NCBI GenBank assembly: GCA_964578835.1
Contig: CAZOEL010000129.1
Location: 1-11,227, forward strand
Reading direction: 5' to 3'
Source: CAZOEL01 sp964578835
GTDB taxonomy: Bacteria; Desulfobacterota; Syntrophobacteria; Syntrophobacterales; Syntrophobacteraceae
DNA: 11,227 bases
The position numbers and the translations under genes were made by a program. The notes under the pieces are model-generated. The model had not been told where the DNA came from and made no database searches. It worked only from the letters and a program-made list of their open reading frames with translations. The number at the start of each line of letters is the position of its first letter. The first letter of the stretch is position 1. Shown in pieces: positions 1 through 6,759 of this stretch.

Positions 1-438
1 TCCGGCCTCCATGCGTCGTTCGATATGACGGGCCTGAATATGCGCCAGTTCATGACTTAGAATAGCCGCAAGCTCCCCTTCCGTGCTCAACAACTCTATC
101 AAGCCCCGGTAAATGAAAATATACCCGCCCGGGATGGCGAAAGCGTTCGGCACGGATTCGTTTATTACGAAGAACTGGTATTGATAAGGGGTCGTGCCGA
201 CTTGCCTGGCGATTCGGTTTCCAATGGATTGAACATACGCAATGATCTCACCATCTTCCACCAAAGGCATTCGCTCCTTTATCATCTCGAGGAGCTTTCT
301 TCCGAGCTCTTTTTCCTCACTCAGGCTTAGCGCCCAACCGTTGCGCGGATACGCCACGCACATCGTTACAAAAAAACAGATGAGCGTCGCCAGAGCTATG
401 CGTCTCTTGCCTGCTTCGCACAATAAAACAAGCTTCAT
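1..438 (-). CDS. M48-family zinc metalloprotease, exported (N-terminal part, cut by window edge)
   Basis: The first 146 codons of an M48 peptidase are visible; the C-terminus lies beyond the left edge. The zinc-binding HEXXH motif reads HELAH at residues 129-133. It follows NAFAIPGGYIFIYRGLIE (98-115), the conserved strand-and-helix segment of BepA/LoiP/HtpX-type proteases. Residues about 11-38 form a basic-then-hydrophobic export signal (KRRIALATLICFFVTMCVAY), so the enzyme probably acts in the periplasm or at the envelope. BepA-like members degrade or help assemble outer-membrane proteins. The ATG at 438 is preceded by AAGGATG at good spacing and begins only 9 nt after the rsfS stop, so it is probably the next gene of the same transcript. 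The family is certain; the specific BepA-like role is inference. The third zinc ligand and any TPR tail cannot be seen. Confidence 0.9.
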   Translation of the reverse strand, partial: MKLVLLCEAGKRRIALATLICFFVTMCVAYPRNGWALSLSEEKELGRKLLEMIKERMPLVEDGEIIAYVQSIGNRIARQVGTTPYQYQFFVINESVPNAFAIPGGYIFIYRGLIELLSTEGELAAILSHELAHIQARHIERRMEAG

Positions 439-447
439 AAAACATCC

Positions 448-822
448 TTAGCCCGCATTCGGATTGGCCGAGTCATCCTCCTGCTCGAAGCGCACCTTTT
501 CCGCTTCCGACCAAAGGCTCTCAAGGTCGTAGAAGCGCCGAACAGGCTCATAGAATACATGGACAATCACCTCGCCGTAATCCATTAATATCCAATGGCC
601 TTCCGTCTTGCCCTCAAGGCCTAGAGGCCTGATCCCCCGGCCGCGAAGCGCCGATTCGAGATTGTCGGCAATGCCCTGAACCTGCCTGCTGGACTTGCCA
701 CTGCAAATAACAAAATAATCCGCAAAAGAAGAAAATCCCGAGACATCGAGCAAAATCAGGTCAAGAGCCTTAAAATTCACAGCTTCCCGAGCGCAAAGAA
801 TCGCCCTGCTCCTGGAGCTCAT
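448..822 (-). CDS. rsfS: Ribosomal silencing factor RsfS (Iojap/DUF143 family)
   Basis: RsfS binds ribosomal protein L14 on the large subunit and blocks subunit joining, damping translation under starvation and possibly aiding 50S biogenesis. The family signature is clear: LDVSGFSSFADYFVICSG (residues 25-42), then SRQVQGIADNLE (45-56), GHWILMDYGEVIVHVF (75-90) and RRFYDLESLWSEAE (95-108). The ATG at 822 gives 124 residues, near the family norm, with GAGAGGGG about 7 nt upstream. An in-frame ATG at 879 would add 19 residues behind a more distant AGGA and cannot be excluded; a TTG at 942 would overlap nadD and is unlikely. It sits directly downstream of nadD, the usual neighbour in many bacteria, and just before the M48 protease gene. 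Confidence 0.93.
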   Translation of the reverse strand: MSSRSRAILCAREAVNFKALDLILLDVSGFSSFADYFVICSGKSSRQVQGIADNLESALRGRGIRPLGLEGKTEGHWILMDYGEVIVHVFYEPVRRFYDLESLWSEAEKVRFEQEDDSANPNAG

Positions 823-914
823 ATCCTTTCCCCTCTCGGGTCCAAGTTTATTTTCAATCACCTCAATACTGTTTTCCATGCTTTTCGTCTTTCCTGCGCA
901 CGATAAAAGAAGGG

Positions 915-1607
915 TTACGAGCGATCGTCCAATCCGCCACAAGCGACTGCGGCTTCGGCCCGATATAGCCCGTTCTCCTCTATATAGCGCAACACATTGT
1001 CAGGGACCAGATAGCGAATGGACCGCCTCTCGGCCACCAGTCGGCGGATCCGGGTAGAAGACACTCCAAGGCGAGTGTTTTTCAGGTAATAGACTGGAAG
1101 AAGCTCCGGGTGCTTGAAGCAAGCGAGCTCAGAATCGTACGAGTAGAGGGGAGAAATGGTTTCTTTCAAGAAGCGCCCAAGGTCTTCCCCATGATACCCG
1201 GGTCGACGCAGCACAACCATACTGGCGAGCTTGAACAATTCTTCGAAGCGCCACCATGTGTCCAGTTCAAGGAAGGCGTCCAAGCCAACCAGGAAAAACA
1301 AAGCGCTGCCCGGCGGCAACTCCTTTCGCATCTTCCTCAATGTAACGACCGTATAGGATTTTCCGGGCAGTCTGTTCTCCACATCAGAGAGATGAAATAT
1401 CGATCTCCCCTCCACAGCAAGAGAAAGCATGCGCCATCTATGCTCAAAGGAAAGGGTATTCCTGTCGAGCTTATGCGGAGGCATGGCTGCCGGAACGAAA
1501 GTGAGGGCATCGAGACGGAGCATCTCAACCGCCTCCTCCGCAACCCTGAGGTGCCCGATGTGAATCGGATCGAAGGTTCCTCCCATTATGCCTATTTTTT
1601 CAGGCAT
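915..1607 (-). CDS. nadD: Nicotinate-nucleotide adenylyltransferase
   Basis: NadD transfers AMP from ATP to nicotinate mononucleotide, giving deamido-NAD in the cytosolic NAD synthesis pathway. The protein has 230 residues. The nucleotidyltransferase signature GGTFDPIHIGHL is at residues 9-20, with the catalytic HIGH at 16-19. FVPAAMPPHK (37-46) is the substrate loop typical of NadD. The second nucleotide motif, VSSTRIR, is at 182-188. The ATG at 1607 is chosen over an adjacent in-frame TTG at 1610; AAGGGAAG lies about 8 nt upstream of the ATG. It follows proA by 56 nt and precedes rsfS, a widely conserved pairing. The last dozen residues (about 217-230) extend past the usual C-terminal helix and look unstructured. 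Confidence 0.95.
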   Translation of the reverse strand: MPEKIGIMGGTFDPIHIGHLRVAEEAVEMLRLDALTFVPAAMPPHKLDRNTLSFEHRWRMLSLAVEGRSIFHLSDVENRLPGKSYTVVTLRKMRKELPPGSALFFLVGLDAFLELDTWWRFEELFKLASMVVLRRPGYHGEDLGRFLKETISPLYSYDSELACFKHPELLPVYYLKNTRLGVSSTRIRRLVAERRSIRYLVPDNVLRYIEENGLYRAEAAVACGGLDDRS

Positions 1608-1663
1608 CAATCAAGCTTCCCTTTATAGAGCATTTGCCGAGAGGGGGATCGATTCATGCGCGG

Positions 1664-2914
1664 TCACGATCTGAGCTGACCGCTCCCGAAGGCTATGAAT
1701 TTCGTAGTGGTCAACTCTTCGACCCCCATCGGCCCGAAGGCGTGGAGGCGGGATGTAGAAATGCCTATTTCTGCGCCAAGTCCCAATTGGAAGCCGTCGT
1801 TGAAACGAGTCGAAGCATTGACGAGAACAAGAGAAGACTGAACTTCATGGATGAAACGGTGCGCCTTTTCGTAGTTCTCCGTGACAATCGCTTCAGTGTG
1901 CTGAGAGCCATACGTAGAAATATGACGAACGGCTTCTTCCATAGTATCAACCACGCGCACCGCCAGGATCAAGTCCAGGTATTCGGCGTACCAGTCTTCT
2001 TCCGCAGCGGGGACGCAGCCCTCGACAATCGCGCACGTCCGCTCGCAGCCTCTAAGCTCCACGCCTTCCCGGCGAAAAGCTTCAGCCATGCGCGGCAGAA
2101 AGGCGCCGGCAATCTTCTCATGAACCAGCAGAGTCTCCATGGCGTTGCAGACGCCGGGACGCTGCACTTTGGCGTTGAGGCAAATCTTCTCAGCCATATC
2201 AAAATCGGCGGCCTCATCCACGTATACGTGGCAGACGCCTTTGTAGTGCTTCAGTACGGGCATCCTGGCATGCTCGCACACAAACCGGATGAGCTCCTCG
2301 CCGCCGCGCGGAATCATGACGTCGACATGCTCTTCCAGCTTGAGCAGATCCAACACGGCATCCCGGTCTGTCGTCCCGACAAGCTGGACGGCCGATCGAG
2401 GAAGCCCCACAGCTTCCAGAGAATCTTGCAGCAACTCGGCAAGGCGTTGGTTTGACCTGAAGGCCTCCGAACCGCCCCGCAGTATGACAGCGTTTCCGGC
2501 TTTGATGCATAGCGCAGCGGCATCCACGGTGACATTCGGGCGGGATTCGTAGATAATTCCCACCACCCCGAGCGGTATCCGCATCCTGCCCACGCGAAGG
2601 CCGTTCGGTCTCGTCCACATCCGGGTCACTTCCCCTATCGGGTCCGGCAGCAAAGCCACTTCCCGAAGGCCGCCCATCATCTCTTTAATGACCTTATCGC
2701 TCAGGCGAAGCCGATCTACTTTCGCCTTGGAAAGACCTCTTTCCAAAGCTTCTCGAATGTCCTGCTCATTGGCTTCGGCAATGGCCGATCGCTCACGATC
2801 GAGACTTTCCGCCATATGCTCGAGCGCAGCCCGTTTAACAGCGCTGTCCTTGACGGCCATCTGATGCGCCGCCTTGCGGGCTTCGACGCCCATCATGAGT
2901 ATTTCTTCACGCAT
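1664..2914 (-). CDS. proA: Gamma-glutamyl phosphate reductase (glutamate-5-semialdehyde dehydrogenase)
   Basis: ProA reduces the gamma-glutamyl phosphate made by ProB to glutamate-5-semialdehyde with NADPH, the second step of proline synthesis. At 416 residues it matches the usual length. Recognisable elements are GVVGIIYESRPNVT (116-129), the cofactor region AVILRGGSEAFRSN (142-155), the catalytic cysteine Cys256 in PGVCNAMETLLVH, and GLGAEIGISTSRLHAFGPMG (378-397). The ATG at 2914 is preferred over the in-frame codon at 2953, because GAGGGAGAG sits just upstream of it and the product then starts like other ProA proteins. This start lies inside the end of proB, an 8-nt overlap that suggests translational coupling and equal output of two enzymes that pass on a labile intermediate. 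Confidence 0.95.
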   Translation of the reverse strand: MREEILMMGVEARKAAHQMAVKDSAVKRAALEHMAESLDRERSAIAEANEQDIREALERGLSKAKVDRLRLSDKVIKEMMGGLREVALLPDPIGEVTRMWTRPNGLRVGRMRIPLGVVGIIYESRPNVTVDAAALCIKAGNAVILRGGSEAFRSNQRLAELLQDSLEAVGLPRSAVQLVGTTDRDAVLDLLKLEEHVDVMIPRGGEELIRFVCEHARMPVLKHYKGVCHVYVDEAADFDMAEKICLNAKVQRPGVCNAMETLLVHEKIAGAFLPRMAEAFRREGVELRGCERTCAIVEGCVPAAEEDWYAEYLDLILAVRVVDTMEEAVRHISTYGSQHTEAIVTENYEKAHRFIHEVQSSLVLVNASTRFNDGFQLGLGAEIGISTSRLHAFGPMGVEELTTTKFIAFGSGQLRS

Positions 2915-4088
2915 CGGTCTCTCCCTCAGCTTCTTCAATGTTTTCGCCTGCAAGCACGAAGTTGTTCCGATGAATCACTTCATCGGAGTGTTTGTAGCCG
3001 AGAAGATCTTCGATCTCATCGCTGCGACGCCCCTTGATGCAATCGAGCTCGCTCGACTTGTAGTTGCTCAACCCGACTCCGATCACGTTCCCGATTTCAT
3101 CCACGCACCTCACGGGAGCCCCGACGCCAAAGCTCCCATTCACTTTACGGACGCCGATGGGGAGGAGGGATTTGCCGCGATTGCGCAAGGCGGTTACCGC
3201 CCCATCGTCTAGAACCAGATCGCCCGAGGGCTTTGGCAGGTTGGCCAACCATAGCTTTCTGCCCTGATAGACGCGCCGCTTCGGAAAAAACAAGGTCCCG
3301 AGCCCTTCGCCATCGAAGAGACGCAACAGGACATCGCGCTCTTTACCTGGAACGATGATCATGGGAATCCCGGAGGCAAGGCATTTTTTCGCTGCGTTGA
3401 TCTTGCTCAGCATTCCGCCGGTTCCAACCGCCCCCGGCAAAGGCGTGGCGCAGGCCAGCAGCTTTGCATCCACCCGGGACACAACCGGGATCAGGCTGGC
3501 CTCTGGATGAAGTCTCGGGTCGCAGTCGTAGAGGCCTGCCGTGTCCGTCATATTGATCACCAAGTCAGCTCCGATGAGCCCCGCAATAGTGGCGGACAGC
3601 TGATCGTTATCGCCAAACTTGATCTCTTCAACTACCACCGTATCATTTTCATTAATAATCGGCAATATACCCCAATCCATAAGGGTTTCGAGCGTGTTGC
3701 GGGCGTTCAGGTAGCGGTGGCGATGAGCAAGATCCTCGCTCGTGAGGAGAACCTGGGCCACGAGCAGTCCATATTTATCAAAAGCCGCCTCCCACGCCTC
3801 CATCAGGACGCCCTGCCCCACGGCCGCAGCCGCCTGTTTGTGGGGAATGGTTCGAGGCCGCTCGGCCATGCCTATTTTCCTGGCGCCCGAGGCCACGGCC
3901 CCGGAAGAGACTATAATGATACGAAGATCGCGGTCTCTCTCCCGCAGTTCGGCTATCTGATCGCTAAGCCTGTGAACCATAACGCGATTCAATCCTTGAG
4001 GCCCCGTCAGCACAGCGCTTCCCACCTTGATAACCAGTCGGCGGCACCGACTGAACAAAGCTTTCCTGTCCGCATACTCCTGCGTCAT
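2907..4088 (-). CDS. proB: Glutamate 5-kinase with C-terminal PUA domain
   Basis: ProB phosphorylates the side chain of glutamate with ATP, the committed and usually proline-inhibited step of proline synthesis. The amino-acid-kinase domain covers about residues 14-265: IKVGSAVL (20-27), IIIVSSGAVASG (57-68), INENDTV (145-151), FGDNDQLSA (158-166) and GTGGMLSKI (222-230). A PUA domain follows at about 285-370, as in full-length bacterial ProB, ending in LLGYKHSDEVIHRNN. The 393-residue length is slightly above the family norm because of an acidic tail (EEAEGETDA). The ATG at 4088 follows AAGGGATCGGGA. The gene has its own probable promoter in the 175-nt gap after obgE and overlaps proA by 8 nt. 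Confidence 0.95.
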   Translation of the reverse strand: MTQEYADRKALFSRCRRLVIKVGSAVLTGPQGLNRVMVHRLSDQIAELRERDRDLRIIIVSSGAVASGARKIGMAERPRTIPHKQAAAAVGQGVLMEAWEAAFDKYGLLVAQVLLTSEDLAHRHRYLNARNTLETLMDWGILPIINENDTVVVEEIKFGDNDQLSATIAGLIGADLVINMTDTAGLYDCDPRLHPEASLIPVVSRVDAKLLACATPLPGAVGTGGMLSKINAAKKCLASGIPMIIVPGKERDVLLRLFDGEGLGTLFFPKRRVYQGRKLWLANLPKPSGDLVLDDGAVTALRNRGKSLLPIGVRKVNGSFGVGAPVRCVDEIGNVIGVGLSNYKSSELDCIKGRRSDEIEDLLGYKHSDEVIHRNNFVLAGENIEEAEGETDA

Positions 4089-4178
4089 TCCCGATCCCTT
4101 ATCAGAGCAACAAATCAGTTCGCATCCACCGATAGCATGTAACCGTCACAACAAACGCGCCAAGTTTTTCAATAGAGC

Positions 4179-4207
4179 AATATAAACCTCTCGAGCCGGT
4201 CACTCAA
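4179..4207 (-). promoter_or_regulatory. Probable sigma70 promoter of proBA
   Basis: On the minus strand TTGAGT (4 of 6 bases of the -35 consensus) is followed after exactly 17 nt by TATATT (5 of 6 bases of the -10 consensus). Transcription would begin near 4172, leaving a leader of about 84 nt before the proB ATG at 4088. It lies in the longest gap between obgE and the downstream genes, so proB, proA, nadD, rsfS and the protease gene may be transcribed independently of rplU-rpmA-obgE. The call rests only on sequence match and position. Confidence 0.45.
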
Positions 4208-4263
4208 AGAAACCGCATCGGCGAAGCTTATCGAAAAGCCCCATGCAGAGCAAGGCATTTCAT

Positions 4264-5292
4264 TTATGAGATCTCCGCGTCCTCATCATCTTCCTCTCTG
4301 AAGAGTCGCTGAGTGAGGAGCAGCGTCAAATCCTGAAGCCCCTGCCTGGTCAACGCAGAGACGAGCAGCAAGGGATGACCGAGACGGCGATAGACTTCGG
4401 CAATTGCTTCCACGGCGTCAGAGTCCGGCATCATGTCGATTTTATTGAGCACAACAATGCGCTCCTTGCTTCCCAGCGCCTCGGAATAGCTTGACAACTC
4501 GCCCTCAATCAGCCGATAGGGGCGCAGGGGATCATCAAGAGGGGCCTGCGCGATATCGATAAGATGCACCAGAATGCGGGTTCGCTCTATATGGCGCAGA
4601 AATCTCGTCCCAAGCCCCGCCCCCTCATGCGCGCCTTCAATGAGGCCGGGAATATCCGCCACCACAAAGGGAGGCGCATCTTCATAGCGCACCACTCCAA
4701 GATTGGGCGTGAGGGTCGTAAAGGGGTAGTCGGCAATTTTTGGGCGCGCCGCCGAAACAGCCGCGATGAGCGTAGACTTTCCTGCATTGGGAAATCCCAC
4801 AAGGCCCACGTCGGCTATCAGCTTCAGTTCGAGCATGACTTCGCGCTCCAATCCCTCTTGTCCCTCATCGGCGATTCTCGGGGCCTGTCTTGTGGAAGTG
4901 ACAAAACGCGCATTCCCCCGGCCTCCCATTCCACCGGCGGCTATCACGCAGCGGTCGCCCGGTTTGACGAGGTCGGCCAGCAATTCTCCCGTCTCGGCAT
5001 CTTTTGCGGAAGTGCCCACGGGAACTTCCAGCACGAGATCCTCTCCGCCCCTGCCGTGCCGGTTCTGCCCCTGCCCATGCTTCCCGGAAGACGCTTTATA
5101 AATGTTTCGGTAACGAAAATCGAGCAACGTATGCTTCCGCTCGGACGCCATCAAAATAACATCTCCACCCTTGCCGCCGTCTCCGCCGTCCGGGCCGCCT
5201 TTCGGGACATATTTCTCCCTTCGGAAGCTCACGCATCCATGGCCGCCCCTGCCGGACTGAACCCGGATCTTTACTTCGTCAACAAACTTCAT
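4264..5292 (-). CDS. obgE: GTPase Obg/CgtA
   Basis: Obg is an essential GTPase that binds the 50S subunit and takes part in ribosome assembly, stress response and cell-cycle control. The 342 residues show the glycine-rich Obg fold at 1-158 (for example GRGGHGCVSFRREKYVPKGG), then the G domain: G1 GFPNAGKST (166-174), switch I YPFTTLTPNLG (189-199), G3 DIPG (213-216), G4 NKID (283-286) and G5 SAL (312-314). There is no Obg C-terminal OCT domain, only a short acidic end (REEDDEDAEIS), as in many shorter Obg proteins. The ATG at 5292 follows AGGAAAG at about 7 nt. It is downstream of rplU-rpmA, the classic neighbours, but separated from rpmA by an unusual 440-nt gap. Confidence 0.96.
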   Translation of the reverse strand: MKFVDEVKIRVQSGRGGHGCVSFRREKYVPKGGPDGGDGGKGGDVILMASERKHTLLDFRYRNIYKASSGKHGQGQNRHGRGGEDLVLEVPVGTSAKDAETGELLADLVKPGDRCVIAAGGMGGRGNARFVTSTRQAPRIADEGQEGLEREVMLELKLIADVGLVGFPNAGKSTLIAAVSAARPKIADYPFTTLTPNLGVVRYEDAPPFVVADIPGLIEGAHEGAGLGTRFLRHIERTRILVHLIDIAQAPLDDPLRPYRLIEGELSSYSEALGSKERIVVLNKIDMMPDSDAVEAIAEVYRRLGHPLLLVSALTRQGLQDLTLLLTQRLFREEDDEDAEIS

Positions 5293-5733
5293 ATTTCTTT
5301 CCTAATCGTCAATTGTCCGATGCCGAGCGCGTAGCGGCCTTCTGAAATTCCCCTGGCCAGCGCCAATCCTCTCGAGGGCAAAAAGAATGGATAGAGAAAG
5401 CAGGCCCAGCTTGCCGGCAATTCCGACATTGAAGCCGCCACCCCGATTTCTTTTCATGGAAAAACCTGATTTGATTTTGTCTGGAGGCGCTTTCCGCATG
5501 TCGTTTATTAACAGAGGAAAACAGACGCCGCAGCATGGCTAGGGAGAGGCATGGGGAACAGGGGAAACCCGCCAAAGCCGGGAGGCCAATCCGGACCGCA
5601 TCAGCAGCCCTTGCCCCCCGGCAATCCGTCACAAGGCTTAAAAAAACAAAGTGCTGTCGCCTGTTATAACGAAGCTAGAGAATAGCGGATTCACACACGC
5701 CGTCCCAAAGGGAAGGCAGAAGAAATAATGATG
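5293..5733. other. 440-nt gap between rpmA and obgE
   Basis: No recognisable gene lies here, although the flanking genes are normally close together. On the minus strand, just after rpmA, GCGACAG and a run of seven T's (5640-5660) follow a distant complementary CTGTCGC at the rpmA end; at most this is a weak terminator. Two compact GC-rich hairpins occur at 5611-5624 (TTGCC/GGCAA, four-base loop) and 5568-5582 (CCCG/CGGG). A small ORF ending 9 nt before obgE is listed separately. The gap could hold a structured RNA, a degenerated gene or merely spacer. Confidence 0.5.
5302..5457 (-). CDS. Doubtful 51-residue hypothetical protein upstream of obgE
   Basis: An ORF starts at ATG 5457, with AGGTTTTTCC in front (AGG at 7 nt), and encodes 51 residues beginning MKRNRGGGFNVG. 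It has one hydrophobic stretch (about residues 12-28, GIAGKLGLLSLSILFAL) and a basic C-terminus (RRPLRARHRTIDD). Its stop is 9 nt before the obgE ATG and adjoins the obgE ribosome-binding site, a spacing that would suit coupling. I recognise no family. A second minus-strand frame (5309-5632) is open over the same bases, so the reading frame is not secure. It may be a small membrane protein, a gene remnant or chance. Confidence 0.22.
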   Translation of the reverse strand: MKRNRGGGFNVGIAGKLGLLSLSILFALERIGAGQGNFRRPLRARHRTIDD

Positions 5734-6000
5734 CTACTGTGCGACAGGAATTGGATATACGCTGATCTTCTGGCGCTTCTTGTCAATGTATTCGAAGGTC
5801 ACGCGACCGTCGACCAACGCGAAAAGAGTGTAATCTCTTCCCATTCCCACGTTATTCCCCGGGTGGAACTTGGTTCCGAGCTGACGTACGATTATGTTCC
5901 CGGCTCGAACCTGCTCCCCACCGAACTTCTTGACTCCCCTTCGCTGACCGGCGCTATCCCGGCCGTTCCTGGAGCTTCCTCCTGCTTTTTTATGCGCCAT
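5734..6000 (-). CDS. rpmA: 50S ribosomal protein L27
   Basis: L27 sits at the peptidyl-transferase side of the large subunit, with its N-terminal tail reaching toward the P-site tRNA. The 88 residues begin MAHKKAGGSSRNGRDS and carry the family signature AGNIIVRQLGTKFHPG (33-48) followed by VGMGRDYTLFALVDG (51-65). The N-terminus lacks the protease-cleaved extension found in Firmicutes and starts directly at AHKKA, as in proteobacterial L27. The ATG at 6000 has GGAGG 8 nt upstream and lies 15 nt after the rplU stop, so the two ribosomal genes form a tight pair. Confidence 0.97.
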   Translation of the reverse strand: MAHKKAGGSSRNGRDSAGQRRGVKKFGGEQVRAGNIIVRQLGTKFHPGNNVGMGRDYTLFALVDGRVTFEYIDKKRQKISVYPIPVAQ

Positions 6001-6015
6001 GGATGAATCCTCCCA

Positions 6016-6384
6016 CTATTCGCTGGACTCTTGGCTTTCCGTTTCCGGAACAGCCTCAGGGGCAGCCTGCCCCGGTTTTCCTATGGACTGGACCAAGACC
6101 GCTGTGTACGGCTGTCTGTGCCCCTGCATCTTACGGTAATCTTTGCGTCTTTTGTGCTTGAATATAAGGATCTTTCGATAACGGTGCTGTTCGACGATAC
6201 GACCCTGGATAACGATATCCTGAAGCAAAGGCGCTCCAACCTCGATCTGATCGCCATCGGAGACCAAAAGCACCTGATCCATCGTAACATCGTCTCCCAG
6301 ATTACCCGGGAGCCTTTCCACCTTGATTACTTTTCCGGGCTCGGCCTGATACTGTCTCCCACCCGATTTAACAATCGCATACAT
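6016..6384 (-). CDS. rplU: 50S ribosomal protein L21
   Basis: L21 is a 23S rRNA-binding protein of the large subunit. The 122 residues open with MYAIVKSGGRQYQAEPG, and the RNA-binding signature (IFKHKRRKDYRKMQGHRQPY) is at 74-93. The core ends near residue 104; an acidic, alanine/glutamate-rich tail of about 18 residues (PEAVPETESQESSE) follows, longer than the roughly 103-residue E. coli protein. The start at 6384 is fixed by GGAGG 8 nt upstream and by the conserved N-terminus. The frame stays open upstream to 6483, but that part does not resemble L21. The gene heads the rplU-rpmA transcript and has a long leader of about 265 nt that contains a small ORF and hairpins. Confidence 0.97.
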   Translation of the reverse strand: MYAIVKSGGRQYQAEPGKVIKVERLPGNLGDDVTMDQVLLVSDGDQIEVGAPLLQDIVIQGRIVEQHRYRKILIFKHKRRKDYRKMQGHRQPYTAVLVQSIGKPGQAAPEAVPETESQESSE

Positions 6385-6454
6385 AAGAAGATCCTCCACC
6401 ATTATCACTTTGCATCGCACCGCGCTTCCACTTCCAGGCATAATCGCAGATCTG

Positions 6455-6487
6455 AAAAAGCAGCTCCCTGGCGGCCGCTTCAAGCGG
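6455..6487 (-). promoter_or_regulatory. Overlapping hairpins in the rplU leader, possible attenuator
   Basis: Reading the minus strand, hairpin A is CCGC-TTGAA-GCGG (6487 to 6475). Hairpin B pairs GCGGC (6478-6474) with GCTGC (6464-6460), using one G-U pair and a 9-nt loop, and is followed at once by TTTTT (6459-6455). The two hairpins share bases 6475-6478 and cannot both form, which is the geometry of an antiterminator and terminator pair. Hairpin B is short and its T-run has only five T's, so it would be a weak or conditional terminator. A mini-ORF of 11 codons (6515 to 6480) ends inside hairpin A. Function is inferred from form only. Confidence 0.3.
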
Positions 6488-6527
6488 AACCGGGCCGACT
6501 ATCACAGCGTCGCATAAGTCCCTTGCT

Positions 6528-6611
6528 TCAAAAGCATTTCTTAATATTCTCGAAGCGCCGATTCTTATCTTCGGCAGCCCGATTGCAGCAAAAGCATGGG
6601 CTCTTCAGCAT
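6528..6611 (-). CDS. Candidate cysteine-rich leader peptide (27 residues) upstream of rplU
   Basis: Inside the rplU 5' leader, ATG at 6611 is preceded by a perfect GAGGAGG with 7-nt spacing, one of the best ribosome-binding sites in the window. The ORF runs 27 codons to TGA. The product begins MLKSPCFCCN, is basic and acidic in the middle, and ends KKCF: four cysteines in 27 residues, three of them clustered. It starts only about 35-40 nt after the predicted transcription start and lies upstream of the hairpins at 6455-6487. The strong initiation signal suggests it is translated; it may act as a leader peptide rather than as a protein. I know of no described family. A chance ORF remains possible because it is short. 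Confidence 0.42.
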   Translation of the reverse strand: MLKSPCFCCNRAAEDKNRRFENIKKCF

Positions 6612-6654
6612 TCGAGCGCCTCCTCTTCTGCAAAATACTGCACTAAAGCGTTTC

Positions 6655-6684
6655 TATATAGTCTACAGATGCTTGACCTGTCAA
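6655..6684 (-). promoter_or_regulatory. Strong sigma70-type promoter of rplU-rpmA
   Basis: The minus strand carries a perfect -35 TTGACA (6684-6679), then 18 nt and TATATA (6660-6655); shifted -10 readings CTATAT or ACTATA give 17 or 16 nt. Transcription should start near 6648. It lies directly downstream of the probable terminator of the transporter/ChrB block and is the only convincing promoter before rplU, which begins about 265 nt further on. Confidence 0.7.
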
Positions 6685-6693
6685 GAGCTTTTC

Positions 6694-6725
6694 AAAAAAC
6701 CCCAGCAGTTCGGGCGATATTCGCC
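6694..6725 (-). terminator. Probable terminator after the ChrB-domain gene
   Basis: On the minus strand, hairpin GGCGA-ATA-TCGCC (6725 to 6713) begins about 35 nt after the ChrB-domain gene stop. It is followed by CGAACTGCTGGGG and six T's (6699-6694). The T-run is not directly at the stem base, so efficiency is uncertain; an alternative CCC/GGG pairing sits closer to the T's. Its position between the upstream gene and the TTGACA box of the rplU promoter supports the call. Confidence 0.4.
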
Positions 6726-6759
6726 AAGTCGCCGCAAAACAACTTCCTTTGCCGCGAAA

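Noticed and set aside
1634..2455. Plus-strand open frame of 273 codons
   Set aside because: It lies fully antisense to proA, whose protein signature is unmistakable.
4117..4172. A sigma54-like TGGCGCG-TTTG-TTGTG on the minus strand before proB
   Set aside because: The essential GC of the -12 element is missing (TTGTG instead of TTGCA/T), and a better sigma70 match lies just upstream.
4234..4256. Possible terminator after obgE (GCCTT/GGGGC stem and TTTT)
   Set aside because: The stem needs two G-U pairs and the T-run has only four T's; too weak to call.
5309..5632. Minus-strand 107-codon frame between rpmA and obgE
   Set aside because: It starts at GTG without a ribosome-binding site, has an unusual basic and cysteine-scattered composition, and no family resemblance.
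6385..6483. N-terminal extension of L21 in the open frame upstream of 6384
   Set aside because: The extension does not resemble L21, while the ATG at 6384 has a perfect GGAGG and the conserved MYAIVKSGGRQY start.
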